Shown here piece after piece: positions 1-9,600 of a stretch of 21,029 bases of DNA. The stretch is taken from assembly GCA_008931825.1 (NCBI GenBank), contig QXVZ01001065.1, positions 1-21,029 of the forward strand, read 5' to 3'. Source of the DNA: Phallusia fumigata. Taxonomy: Eukaryota; Chordata; Ascidiacea; Phlebobranchia; Ascidiidae. Numbering within the stretch: position 1 is the stretch's first letter; every line of letters starts with the position of its first letter. A program made the translations under genes and the position numbers. Under the pieces are notes generated by a model that did not search any database, was not told the DNA's origin, and worked only from the letters and a program-made list of their open reading frames with translations.

Positions 1-60
1 TTCGACAAACGCTGTTGTCATCGTCAGAAAATATTTTACACACAAATATTGGCTTGTGTC
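1..60. repeat. Foldback repeat copy, cut by window edge
   Basis: TTCGACAAACGCTGTTGTCATC followed by TTTTACACACAAATATTGGC matches the inner and right portions of the element at 1240-1340. The left end would lie before base 1. Confidence 0.75.
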
Positions 61-682
61 AAAACCATGAATTGTGTACCGAAATACATTCAAACAACAG
101 CAGCAATGGCAAAGACGTGGACCGCAGTAAATTTGTTAAGGACCCTGACTTCTAAATGCTGATTGTTTGTGTTGATATTAACTCTTTTGTAAAACTTAAG
201 CCTAAAGCTTCATTACAGACAACAAGGTAGCTTCGTAATATTAGATTAAAAACATACCGGAGTGTTTTTTCTCATACCGAGAACAAAACACTAAAAACCA
301 GAGCGTTGGTTTCCGCAGTCCAGTTTTGTGACATGTTTGTTTATTGTAGAAAACTTGTACATCGAGCCGACAACCGCTTGGAAGTCAGTTTGCAAAAAAT
401 ACACGCGCGAACATAATAAATTAACACGGTTGCAATACTGCGCATACATGACATCACCATCACGCGTAGTATGGGGGAGGGGATGGCATCCTGTGACGTA
501 GGTGGGGGGGAATGTTGCCATGGGCACCGTTCGGCATCATCCCGTTTTGCATTCGATATCTGAAAATAACAAGTTGTTGCAAATGATGTGATGGAAAAAT
601 GTCGCAAGCACAAGATCACTTTTCGCTTCACCGCTATAGTGACGTAACGATGACCAAACGTGACGATTGCAAAATAACGTTA

Positions 683-690
683 TGACGTCA
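683..690. promoter_or_regulatory. CRE-like palindrome TGACGTCA
   Basis: This is a perfect CREB/ATF-type site, with further TGACGT half-sites nearby at 494, 640 and 900. Binding is not shown, and distance from a known transcription start is unknown. Confidence 0.35.
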
Positions 691-734
691 CAGACACCCA
701 GCATGTTGTTATTTGTCGCGACGTCGTGGTAAAA

Positions 735-1177
735 ACACAACGGGTATAAAGCCACTGTATAGCGGCAAAACTCAAGGTACACTGAATTTCGCATTAGTTC
801 CTCCATCCATCCAGCAAAATGCAACTGAGAGGATGTAAAAAATAACTATGCCATGGTTGGCTGCACAAAGCTCGTTACAAAGTATGTGTGCAAAGCAGTA
901 CGTCACGCAACAAGCGCTACCAGTCACTTAATAGACACCGGCAACAGTTTGACTANACACAACGGGTATAAAGCCACTGTATAGCGGCAAAACTCAAGGT
1001 ACACTGAATTTCGCATTAGTTCCTCCATCCATCCAGCAAAATGCAACTGAGAGGATGTAAAAAATAACTATGCCATGGTTGGCTGCACAAAGCTCGTTAC
1101 AAAGTATGTGTGCAAAGCAGTACGTCACGCAACAAGCGCTACCAGTCACTTAATAGACACCGGCAACAGTTTGACTA
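735..1177. repeat. Exact 221-bp tandem duplication separated by a single N
   Basis: 735-955 and 957-1177 are identical as far as I can read (offset 222), with the only ambiguous base of the window (N, 956) between them. A placeholder base between perfect copies is what an unmerged contig overlap looks like. The real genome probably has a single copy. Confidence 0.92.
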
Positions 1178-1239
1178 ACATTTGCCTAAACCTCTCTTCA
1201 TTCTCACCAATAAAACTACCAACGATATAAGAAGGTGCA

Positions 1240-1340
1240 AGCCAGTACTTGTGTGTAAAACATTTTTCTACGTTTCGACAAACGCTGCTGTCAATATCAG
1301 AAAGGCGTGAAAAATGTTTTACACACAAGCTTGTATCGAC
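1240..1340. repeat. Foldback repeat copy (AGCCAGTACTTGTGTGTAAA family)
   Basis: The left end AGCCAGTACTTGTGTGTAAA and right end TTTTACACACAAGCTTGT are complementary. The interior carries TTTCGACAAACGCTGCTGTC, which is also seen at 1-60 and, inverted, at 8340, 19210 and 20710. Confidence 0.8.
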
Positions 1341-1663
1341 CATTTAAAATCGTCAATCACGCCCCCATTCACAAAGGACTTTAAAAAAACAGTAACAAGT
1401 AAGAAGACATAGACTGCAGTGAATTTGTTAAGTCCTTGACTAGTTTAATTCCCAGCCCCTGGGTTTGTTTGCTGTTCGCGAGTTGACATTGAAATTCTCT
1501 GGTTGAGCGCAACAGCGCAGTGACATTGGGCTGTCTACGTGACAAAGACCACGGATCGATTGTGGGAAAATTTGCGCCACTCCATAAGTCGATTGGAAAA
1601 CTGAATATCTTTCAGCAGTTAAGTCGTGGAACAAGTTGGATATTAGGAAAGGGTTTTCTGATA

Positions 1664-3215
1664 ATGGTAAGTTATGGTGATAAAGTGTGTTGGGTTTTAG
1701 TGCTGTACAAGTCGTACAACTGTAGCTGCAGCGCAGGCAGGCATGCGAGACTGTAAGTAGTTTCCGCAGTATAGAGTTGCTAATACTTCAGACGGCCAAG
1801 TCGTTACAGGATATTGCCTAATAAGTTTGAATGTGTACGTAGGACACAGCTTAGTTGTATGTGTGAGAGATTACCAGGTTTTCTGCACATAATGAAGTTA
1901 GGAGTTGTTTGTTTGCGTGAGTTATCTTATGTGGGCTGCAGCAAGCAATTTGTGTTGACATAAAAGCTTTAAATTCGCAAACACAAACATAGGATTTTCT
2001 TGTGTAATCCAGCGATTTTACACAAGGAACAAAGTTTAACGAAATACATAAAGTCGCGATTTCGACAGCCATTTGTCCCAAACTTGAACCCAATAAAGAC
2101 AGAAAAGTCAAACTAAGCAACGAAATAGTTCAATCAAGTAGATCCAAACACAAAAAGCAAAGAATCAAATTTGGATTCCACAAGTGTTAGTTGAATCTAA
2201 ACATGTTTGCAAAGGGCGTTGTACTTTGTAAAAAAGTCGCCAGTGTTGCGTGTCAATGATTACGTCATACAGCTTCAAGGCAGATTCACAACAGATGCGT
2301 CTACCGTTTGCGGTACGGTTTTTGTGCGCCCCGCTGCTTGCCGCGAGATCAAAAAACCGTAACGCAAACGGTAGACGCATCTGGTGTGAATCGGCCTTTA
2401 TTGTTTGCAGCTGGCCTACGTCATAGACGATATGTCGGGGGTCGAACTGGGGAAATTGCTTGAGGAAGTAGTGGACAAGCGATGGACATTTGGCGTAGTT
2501 CACAAATTCGCTCTACGCGGCGAAATAACCTTTGAACTTTCGGTTTTACGTGACAACGAGCAGCCTGGCAACGGGCGGGTTTCCTTTCAGGGGAATACCC
2601 CAAGCTGGGACCGCCTTCTGGACTCGACAGTGACGAAGGGATTTCGTGCTCGCTACGAAAGCTTGCAACGTAGTAAGCTGAATGGAGTTAGCGATTCTGA
2701 ATACTTCCAAGCGTTTGTGATGCTTCAGTTCGAAGTTGCGCGTCGCGTGACACGCGAAGATCGCAACAGGTGAAAGTTTGTGATACAACTAAATGTTCAA
2801 ACACCTTTGAAATTTTTGCTACTGTTTTTTAAATTTGGTGAGGGCAGATCTGAAGAAGATTATGAAATATTTGTTCTGGCACAGTTCAGAACCACACTGG
2901 TATGAAAACTTTGTGTTTTTGCGGAGTTTATGTAACATCAGAGGACTAGATTACCGTAATTTTTATCTATTCTGGTAACAACCTGAAAGGACAGAACGTC
3001 TACTTCAATTTAACAACTTTATGTTGTAGTCATGAACAAATCCCAATCATGAATTCAAGTTTTTTTGCAGGTTTCCTGACAGAAGTCAAGTCGCCGAAGC
3101 GATTAAGCATGCGCTGGTATGCGACACAAGAGAGAAATATCAACTTCTAGTCGATTGTTTCCGAGGAGACAAACGAATAAAGTGTTACGAAGCCCTCCGT
3201 AACTCAGCCCCCTAA
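1664..3215 (+). CDS. Unrecognised 168-aa protein, three visible exons
   Basis: Coding pieces are 1664-1666, 2411-2769 and 3071-3215. The start ATG is the last codon of exon 1, abutting a perfect donor (ATG|GTAAGT). Exon 2 has acceptor tgtttgcag and donor AG|GTGAAAG. Exon 3 has acceptor ttttttgcag and stop TAA. Phases agree (0, then 2), giving 168 residues. No in-frame ATG lies upstream before a stop at 1490. Sequence landmarks: SGVELGKLLEEVVDKRWTF, ALRGEITFELSVLRDNEQPG, FQAFVMLQFEVARRVTRED, EAIKHALVCDTREKYQLLVD. It is a charged soluble protein with no signal peptide or membrane segment and few Cys; mixed alpha/beta is likely. I recognise no family. If transcripts are trans-spliced at 2410, translation would start at the ATG at 2432 and give 160 aa. 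Exons are more GC-rich than flanks, supporting real coding. Confidence 0.72.
2277..2398. repeat. Near-perfect 47-bp inverted repeat (MITE-like or hairpin)
   Basis: The left arm 2277-2323 and right arm 2352-2398 are reverse complements at 44 of 47 positions, separated by a 28-base loop. The arms carry CAGATGCGTCTACCGTTTGC. No convincing target-site duplication is visible. It lies within intron 1 of the plus-strand gene and ends 12 bases before the exon-2 junction, so the branch point probably falls inside it or its right arm. Confidence 0.9.
2411..2769 (+). CDS. Plus-strand gene, exon 2 (main coding exon)
   Basis: It is open throughout, begins LAYVIDDMSGVELGKLLEE and ends RRVTREDRN plus two bases of a split Arg codon. 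That codon is completed by the first base of exon 3. Base composition is clearly higher in GC than the introns on either side. Confidence 0.8.
3071..3215 (+). CDS. Plus-strand gene, exon 3 and stop
   Basis: After a strong polypyrimidine acceptor, the exon reads FPDRSQVAEAIKHALVC, then LVDCFRGDKRIKCYEALR and NSAP, then TAA at 3213-3215. The split Arg codon (AG+G) is restored across the 301-base intron. Confidence 0.8.
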
Positions 3216-3347
3216 AACACGGTCTTACACAAAACTGTTTCATCTCAACTCTTCAGACTTCCATTTTTCGACAAATTCGGGTCAAGTATTGGAATGCCGT
3301 TTAAACCGGTTTTTGGTTTTTGCGCTTTATGTAGCGTAAATGTGAAG

Positions 3348-3483
3348 TCAGGGCTTGAACCGGTTCACAAACACTGTGTGCTTGTTAAGTGTGTTCGTAT
3401 CTATCATGCCACCACGGTTGTGCAACTGTGTCATGACGTTTTTCATCGACTGTAAACCCACCACAGGGAGTAAATATAATTTC
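3348..3483 (-). CDS. Possible alternative last exon of the receptor (44-residue extension)
   Basis: If the donor at 3594-3595 is used, an acceptor (aaattcag) at 3484-3485 joins in frame. It opens 44 codons, starting KLYLLPVVGLQSMKNVM and ending VFVNRFKP, before TGA at 3348-3350. The frame is open by phase, but no family supports it. Its composition differs from the rest of the tail, and it lies beyond the AATAAA at 3525. Treat it as an alternative isoform or chance. Confidence 0.22.
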
Positions 3484-3524
3484 CTGAATTTCTTTGTTCA
3501 AAAAGAAACAAGCTGCACTTACAG

Positions 3525-3530
3525 TTTATT
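3525..3530 (-). promoter_or_regulatory. Putative poly(A) signal AATAAA of the receptor gene
   Basis: AATAAA is read on the minus strand 62 bases after the TAA stop of exon 31. It is the first canonical signal downstream of that stop, giving a 3' UTR of roughly 80-90 bases. Confidence 0.6.
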
Positions 3531-3563
3531 TGAATGGTACATGTGTTCTTATAAATCCTATCC

Positions 3564-3569
3564 AATAAA
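3564..3569 (+). promoter_or_regulatory. Putative poly(A) signal AATAAA of the plus-strand gene
   Basis: It is the first AATAAA on the plus strand after the stop at 3213-3215, giving a 3' UTR of about 370 bases. Cleavage 10-25 bases later would fall at or inside the end of the convergent receptor gene. Confidence 0.5.
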
Positions 3570-3591
3570 ATTATTATTTCCCATTATTACG

Positions 3592-3659
3592 TTACCTTGG
3601 TCCCATAGCTCGCGGCATCGTCATCATCTGAGGGGGAGGTCGCATCTTTGCGTCATTTC
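3592..3659 (-). CDS. Receptor exon 31: C-terminal end and stop codon
   Basis: It encodes RNDAKMRPPPQMMTMPRAMG, then PR and TAA (3592-3594). The Pro/Met composition continues exon 29, supporting the frame. An AATAAA on the minus strand lies about 62 bases downstream (3525-3530). The stop codon overlaps a usable donor (AAG|GTAACG), so a spliced extension is possible (see the alternative last exon entry). The acceptor is cgtcatcag. Confidence 0.75.
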
Positions 3660-6600
3660 CTGATGACGAAAAACAAAATGACGTCAAACTTGTGATTTCA
3701 TTCATTTTTTACAAAATAAATTTAAGTACACGATGTATGCCAAGGTCATGTAAAAGTCAAAACACTTACTCATTGCCAGAGCTTCCCAGTCGTTCGGCCC
3801 ATCGAATCCTGGATTCCAGTACCCTGCTCTGGGAGGACGAGCCCCTGATAAGAGAGATTATTTTACAAGGGTTCAGTGTTATGAATCTTACTACGGTTTT
3901 CGGGTAATAACTTTGTCAGTAGAGGTTGGATTGCCAAACCAAGTGAACTGAAAGTTTTAACCACACAAACTGAGATCATCAACCAAACTTTCTTTTGCTG
4001 GAACCCACATCAATAATCGCAAGGGAACTCACCTGGTTGCAAAGTCATGTAAGGATTTCTCATCTTTCCCGGTTGGTAGGGCAGGTTACCAGGAGGGGGC
4101 ATTCCCCGATGTGCGTATGTGGGGTACACGGGACCCCGTCGCATTGGGGGCTGGCCCATCATGTTGGGTCCGCCAGGGGGCATGGGGCCAGTCGGAGGCC
4201 TCACCATCATAGGTGGGGCGTTGTGGTGGGGCAATAACCGGGGGTCGTAACCAGGGTTAGGACCCCTTTCCATGCTCATGGAACGTTTCATGGGCATTCC
4301 TTTCACTAAAAGTTGTAAAAATGTTTTAAGTAAAAGTTACCAAAATTATATCATGCAAAGTTGGCGGTCGATCGTGATGCAGGTAAAAGTTTTATGCGAG
4401 GTGTATTACACAAAGATTCTTCGGTGTAACATAACTAGATTTCTAAGATGTGTTCTAAAGTTTTTACTGAGATGTTTTCTATCTCTAACCGGAAACTCTT
4501 GGTACCTTTGTTATGAAAAAGTTCTCCAAATCAAATAGTTACTTTCACTTTTCCCTTGTTTGTATCCCTCGGTTTCATCCTCCTTACAACAATTTGAAAG
4601 CAGCTTTTACAAGCAGAATCGTTTACCTGGTAATGACTGCGGCCCTTCAGGTCTAAATCTGCTCGGTGACACACTTTCTGGTCTCCTCATGCTCATTGAT
4701 CTTCCGCTTCCTCTTCCTCTTCTCATGGAGTCCGATGAATATTTCGTGTTTCTGTCTTCATCCAAGGAAACTGGTCGTTTCTGCATCTGCGTAAAAAATA
4801 ATTGTTTTAATACCGACAAATTATTTTGATGTTTTCAGTGTATGGTTCAAGTTGTGATGATCAATCATAGAGGAGTGTCAAATATCGGAAATAAATCTGT
4901 CAACTTTCAAAAAACAAACTTGGTATTAAGTTATTGGTAACTATGTGTAATTCAATGTGATAATCTTTTTTCGGTGAAATCCTACAGACATTGACCATAG
5001 GCACTTTTACAGAATAAAAGCTTTCCATGTATTTCTGCTTTTTGCCTTCAAAGGGAGAAATGTAACAAAAAGGTTTAGAGACTGCTGCTTCCAAGCGCAA
5101 AGTCTTCTTTTAATCAAAAGAGCCAAACGCGATTGTTGGTTAATGCCAAGAATGTTTCGACGAATAGTCAAGTTAAATCCAGACTACAGGAAAGTCAATA
5201 ACACAAGCTGATTTGGAACTAGAACCCCTTAATAGTGTAAGCAGAGAAACACAAGATATGGACTTGAAGAGAGGTTTCATTAAAAGGCTCAAATAAAGGA
5301 GAGCTTGTACATAAATATATTGTAATGTAAATGTTTTAACAATTCGCTATCAACGCAAAATTGATGACAACAAACTGTTATAATGTTTGCATTACAATGT
5401 ATTCACTACACACGCTCTCGGGCAGTTGTGTTTTACTAGATAGATTACCTGTCTAACACGTCCCACAGATATGGTGGAAGCTGATATGACTGTGGTTTGG
5501 TCATCCTCCAGGTAACTTGGTGGAGGTTTCGATCGCTTCTTGAGGGCGCTCTTGAGCGGCATTTCGCTCGACACAACGCTCATCGTGTCACTAGCGCCTC
5601 CATCGGTGAAAATCGCGCTTTCCGCTCCAGCTGATTTTGTGTCGTCATCAACTGACTTTGTTGACGTCGCATCCGTTTGCGTCACGATGTCTGAGGGGGC
5701 TCTTGAAGTGACATCATCGTCATTGTTGGTTGATATTTCGGAAGGAGGCGGTTTCCGTTGCTGCTTGGGCTGGACGTTGTTTGCAGCTACCGCGGTTCCA
5801 GAGTCTGTGATGGAAAAGTTTTAACAGTTTCATGCTTTTTTGTGAAGGATAAAGGGTTTGTTAATGGATGGAAAAACTCCCGGGTTTATTTCCCAGGTTA
5901 AATCAGGACTTAGTTGAGCGCGCAACTCGTGTGGCCAATTCACTGATTTCACAGGACTCACGATAAAATAGATTAAAAAGTTTTGTTTATCAAAGTAAAT
6001 GTCTGTAGTAGCCGTGGTAAATGTGAACAGAATTTCCTTTTCAAGATTACTTTTAGCAGTCAAATATCCGCTCAGTTTCTTGCCCTACGTCTGCGAATCT
6101 ACTTTCTGCCATACACGCTAGGAAATTTAACCGAGTTGAAACCTTTGGGGATTTCCTAGCTCTGTACGTGATAGGAGAATATGGTACGCGGTGGGATTCG
6201 ACCCACGACAGCAGTTAATGCGGGTACATAAAATGATAAACCCAAACAGTCAATTCGGAATTACTCTACCATTGCTTGGGATGTGACCGTTCCCTTGTTC
6301 AGTCGTCGTTTCTGTTTCACTTCTCGCACCACTTGCATCTTCAGATTCATTTTTCTCAGCTTTCTTCTTCTTCTTTCGACGCTCTCTCGCCTATTGTTGT
6401 TATCCAGGGTTAGTTTTTCAGTTCGATTAGTTAAAAAGTTTTATGACAAACTCATGGTATGTTGACAGGCAGGTGATTAGTTTTAATGGTTTAAGTTAGT
6501 TATTACAAAAGGAAGTGAACTTTTGAACTTTTTTTGAAGTGAAAATCAAAATTTTTAGCTGATTGGATTCGAACCTACGGCCACGTGCCTTCCAAGACTG

Positions 6601-9600
6601 GTGCTCGACCAGCCAAGAAAAGCGAGATAAGTAATGATTCATTTAAAAACGTAATTAGTACAGTTGCATTTTTCACCTAGTTCTTTCGGGTAACAAACAT
6701 TCATTGGTAATTCCCTGCTTTGTTTTTTCGTTTTATCGTCGGTGGGCGAGACAAGACCCGAATAAGTTATGCTTACAATGAGTCCACCAGGCTCACTGCA
6801 GCTCCGTGAATATTTTTTTATTGGATTTTTTTAAGATGATGCTTTAATTGAGTCCACATGCCAGCAAAACAGCTTCAGTTTCTTGCTCAGAAAAACACAA
6901 TTGACCAAGACAGGATTAGAACCCACAACCTTGCGAGCACAAGGCAGCCGCGCTAACCACTCGCCCATCTTAGCGGCTTTGATTATTTTCAACCCGCTTT
7001 TTTACAATATTTTAGTTTCTTCTTACCAATCTCTGCCTCCTTTTTCGCTCCTGCTCTTTTTTCATCCTATTGTTCTTCCTCCTCCTGTGGATGAACCCGA
7101 TGATGAGGAGGATCGCCACGAGGAGCACAAATCCTCCAATCACTCCTCCTATGATGATTTTGTTCATGGATTCTTCACCGGTTATCGGTTTCAATTTGCC
7201 TGAAAATTAAAATGAATTTGCTGCAGACAGTAGTTAATTTGAAACTCATGCGACATATGTTGCCGAAATTTCATAAAATAGGTAAACTTTTGCATCTAAC
7301 AATGGTATTTATTCCGTTTTATGTTTATAGTAGAATTAAAACCAGCATTTTTAAAACGAATACTTACAGTAGTAAACATTCATCGATCCATATGTAGCTG
7401 TTTGCTTGTTTGGTGGACATTTGTGGCAGAAAGTTTTTCCCGGTTGGTCTTGGTAGGAATCCACAGGACAGAATTCACATTTGTCGTTTGACATGAAAGT
7501 TCCTTTGGGGCATTTGGCTGCAGAAATTTAAAGGTTAGGCAAGGAGTGCATTGTTGGAATAAACGTCCAGATTGAACGTTGGTTAAATTGTCACAGATAT
7601 GTTTAAAAAAGTATTTAAAATTCTTTCATCCAAGGGTGTTAGAGGTAGTAACAAATATACAGAGCAGCGATATACAAGCAAGGTTCTGGAGCTTCAAAAA
7701 CTACAATTTAATCTGTTTAAACACAAATATTTCCTTTTCAGTGTGAATCAAAATGCTGTAAACAGCCTGTGTTGAAATATAGAACTGTGCAAATCTATAG
7801 TGTTTCATCATAGCATATGGTATAAAGTAAACCAGTAACGCAAAAAAAACTAATTAGGTAAAATAAGTCTTACAACATCCATTGTCGTCCATCAGCCATC
7901 CCTCCTCACAAATAACTAGAGCTTGAGACAGGGCAGTTGAGTTTTCAGCTTTGTAATCCTTACTGTCCGAACCTTTGGCCAATATTTTTGCTGTCACAAC
8001 CATTTCAACAACTTCTTTGGCTCCTTTTTCAACGATCAGACGAGCTTCCATCGTCGTCGCAATGCTCTTGATCTCGTCCAAGTCCACCTGTTAGTGTGAA
8101 AGCGTTTTAGGTTTTAAGTTGACCGAGACGGGATTTAAACCAAAAACCTTTGAGGGAAAGAGTGGCTGTGATAACTACCCGCCCATCGCGATCGATAGTG
8201 ACGTAATAGTATACCGACTTCTAAATATGTTACAAATCTTATGCACTCTTGCGCCAATTTCAAATTACTGGTATTTCAAAAAATGTAAAACACAGGTAAA
8301 CAATGTTTACGGTTTATAATTGTCTCAATAAGAAGCCACTACTTATGTGAAACATTTTCTGATGACAATGTTTGTCAAAACGTAGAAAATATTTACACAC
8401 GAGTTCTGGCTTGTATCTTCTTATTAAAAGACAAAACAAACGTAACGTTATAAATTCTAACCATCATACACAATGACGTCGCAAACGTAAAAGGTTTAAA
8501 TTTAACTTACCGTGACTTTGACTTTCAGCTTGACGTCATCAATACACTCCAGGAAGAGTTTGTTTTTTGAGTGATTGCAGAATCCCAATCTCTCCCGTCT
8601 CTTCCTGCATCCGCTATGTGTCCTTAGTGCAGATGTTATTGACCTCCTACGGCTGTCGTAATAGTCCGATGTGGGCTTGCAGGGGCACGGATAAAGTAAG
8701 TCAAGCTCTTGCACCACATTTCCAACAGAGGGTTCTGCAAATTGAAAAGGAATGATCCAATTTAAATGTTTTCACAGTTTTGTTTCAAAATCTTGTTGTG
8801 AGGAAAGAAACATTTACAGAGTTTTTTGGGAATAGGGATAAAACTCCTACAGAAAGCCAATGACTATCAGTAAAATCGCTTATTTTTAATTTTGCAACCA
8901 GTTTTTCCTGCAGTGGGTTCAAACTCCCCGATGGCTATGATTTCTATGATACGGTATAACGTCTCTTGCAGACCTGGCGTACTGTTACAGATTAAAACCA
9001 CACCCACAACCAGATTTTACGGCAAAATTATCAGCCTATAAGTTAACGCGACGCTTACTCTGACAAGCAGACTCGTCAAGGTATGGCATCCATTCCATGA
9101 GTGTGGATAACTTGTTGTGTGTGCATTTGATGAAGGGGTCGGCAAGAGTTAATCTGTAACCTTTATCACACATCACCAAGCATTTCTGCACCCCATCCTC
9201 CTGATCCGTTGTGCAGCTCAGTTGACTGTTCTCCGGGATTTTCGGGTAACCACATTGTGTTGCTGTTGATAGAAACGGTTTGGGTTCAGTCCGATTTATT
9301 CTTAAAAACGTAAATTTTTCATGAAAAACATTTTTCCAGTGAACTAGCGACGCAAAATAAAGTATTAGAATTACAAGGTTTTTACATCCTAACGTATTCG
9401 AATCCAAACCGCTGCATGTTTTTCGGGGAACTGGGTTGAAAAAACAAACTCGTGCATCTTAGCATTTATTTACCGGTGTTTTGTAAAAACTTTGGACAAA
9501 AATGAGGTTTGAAGTTATGAATTCCATGTTTTTTTCGAATACCGTAATTATACTGGGCATTGCTACAATGACTTCTTAGGTTGCCAGAAACTTAATTGAC

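Larger units (their letters stand above)
1..1519. other. Non-coding flank: repeats and scattered TGACGT sites
   Basis: No supported gene was found; open frames here are short and have no family signature or splice context. The stretch holds a foldback-repeat fragment at 1-60, another copy at 1240-1340, the 221-bp duplication, and TGACGT-type sites at 494-499, 640-645, 683-690 (full TGACGTCA) and 900-905. It may contain the promoter of the plus-strand gene or of an unseen neighbour. Confidence 0.5.

Noticed and set aside
341..824. Minus-strand open frames of about 95 codons in the left flank
   Set aside because: No domain, no splice pattern, and no composition shift; one overlaps the duplicated block.
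1520..1756. Longer N-terminus for the plus-strand gene starting at 1520
   Set aside because: The codon at 1520 is GTG, and no in-frame ATG exists between the stop at 1490 and the ATG at 1664, so the extension would need a non-standard start.
3355..4237. Plus-strand open frames opposite the receptor tail exons
   Set aside because: They are complements of GC-rich, Pro-rich coding exons on the minus strand and lack their own splice or start context.
6557..6972. Functional tRNA genes
   Set aside because: Box B is good in places, but no complete acceptor stem plus anticodon arm can be formed, and the sequences recur with a common non-tRNA body, so SINE remnants fit better.
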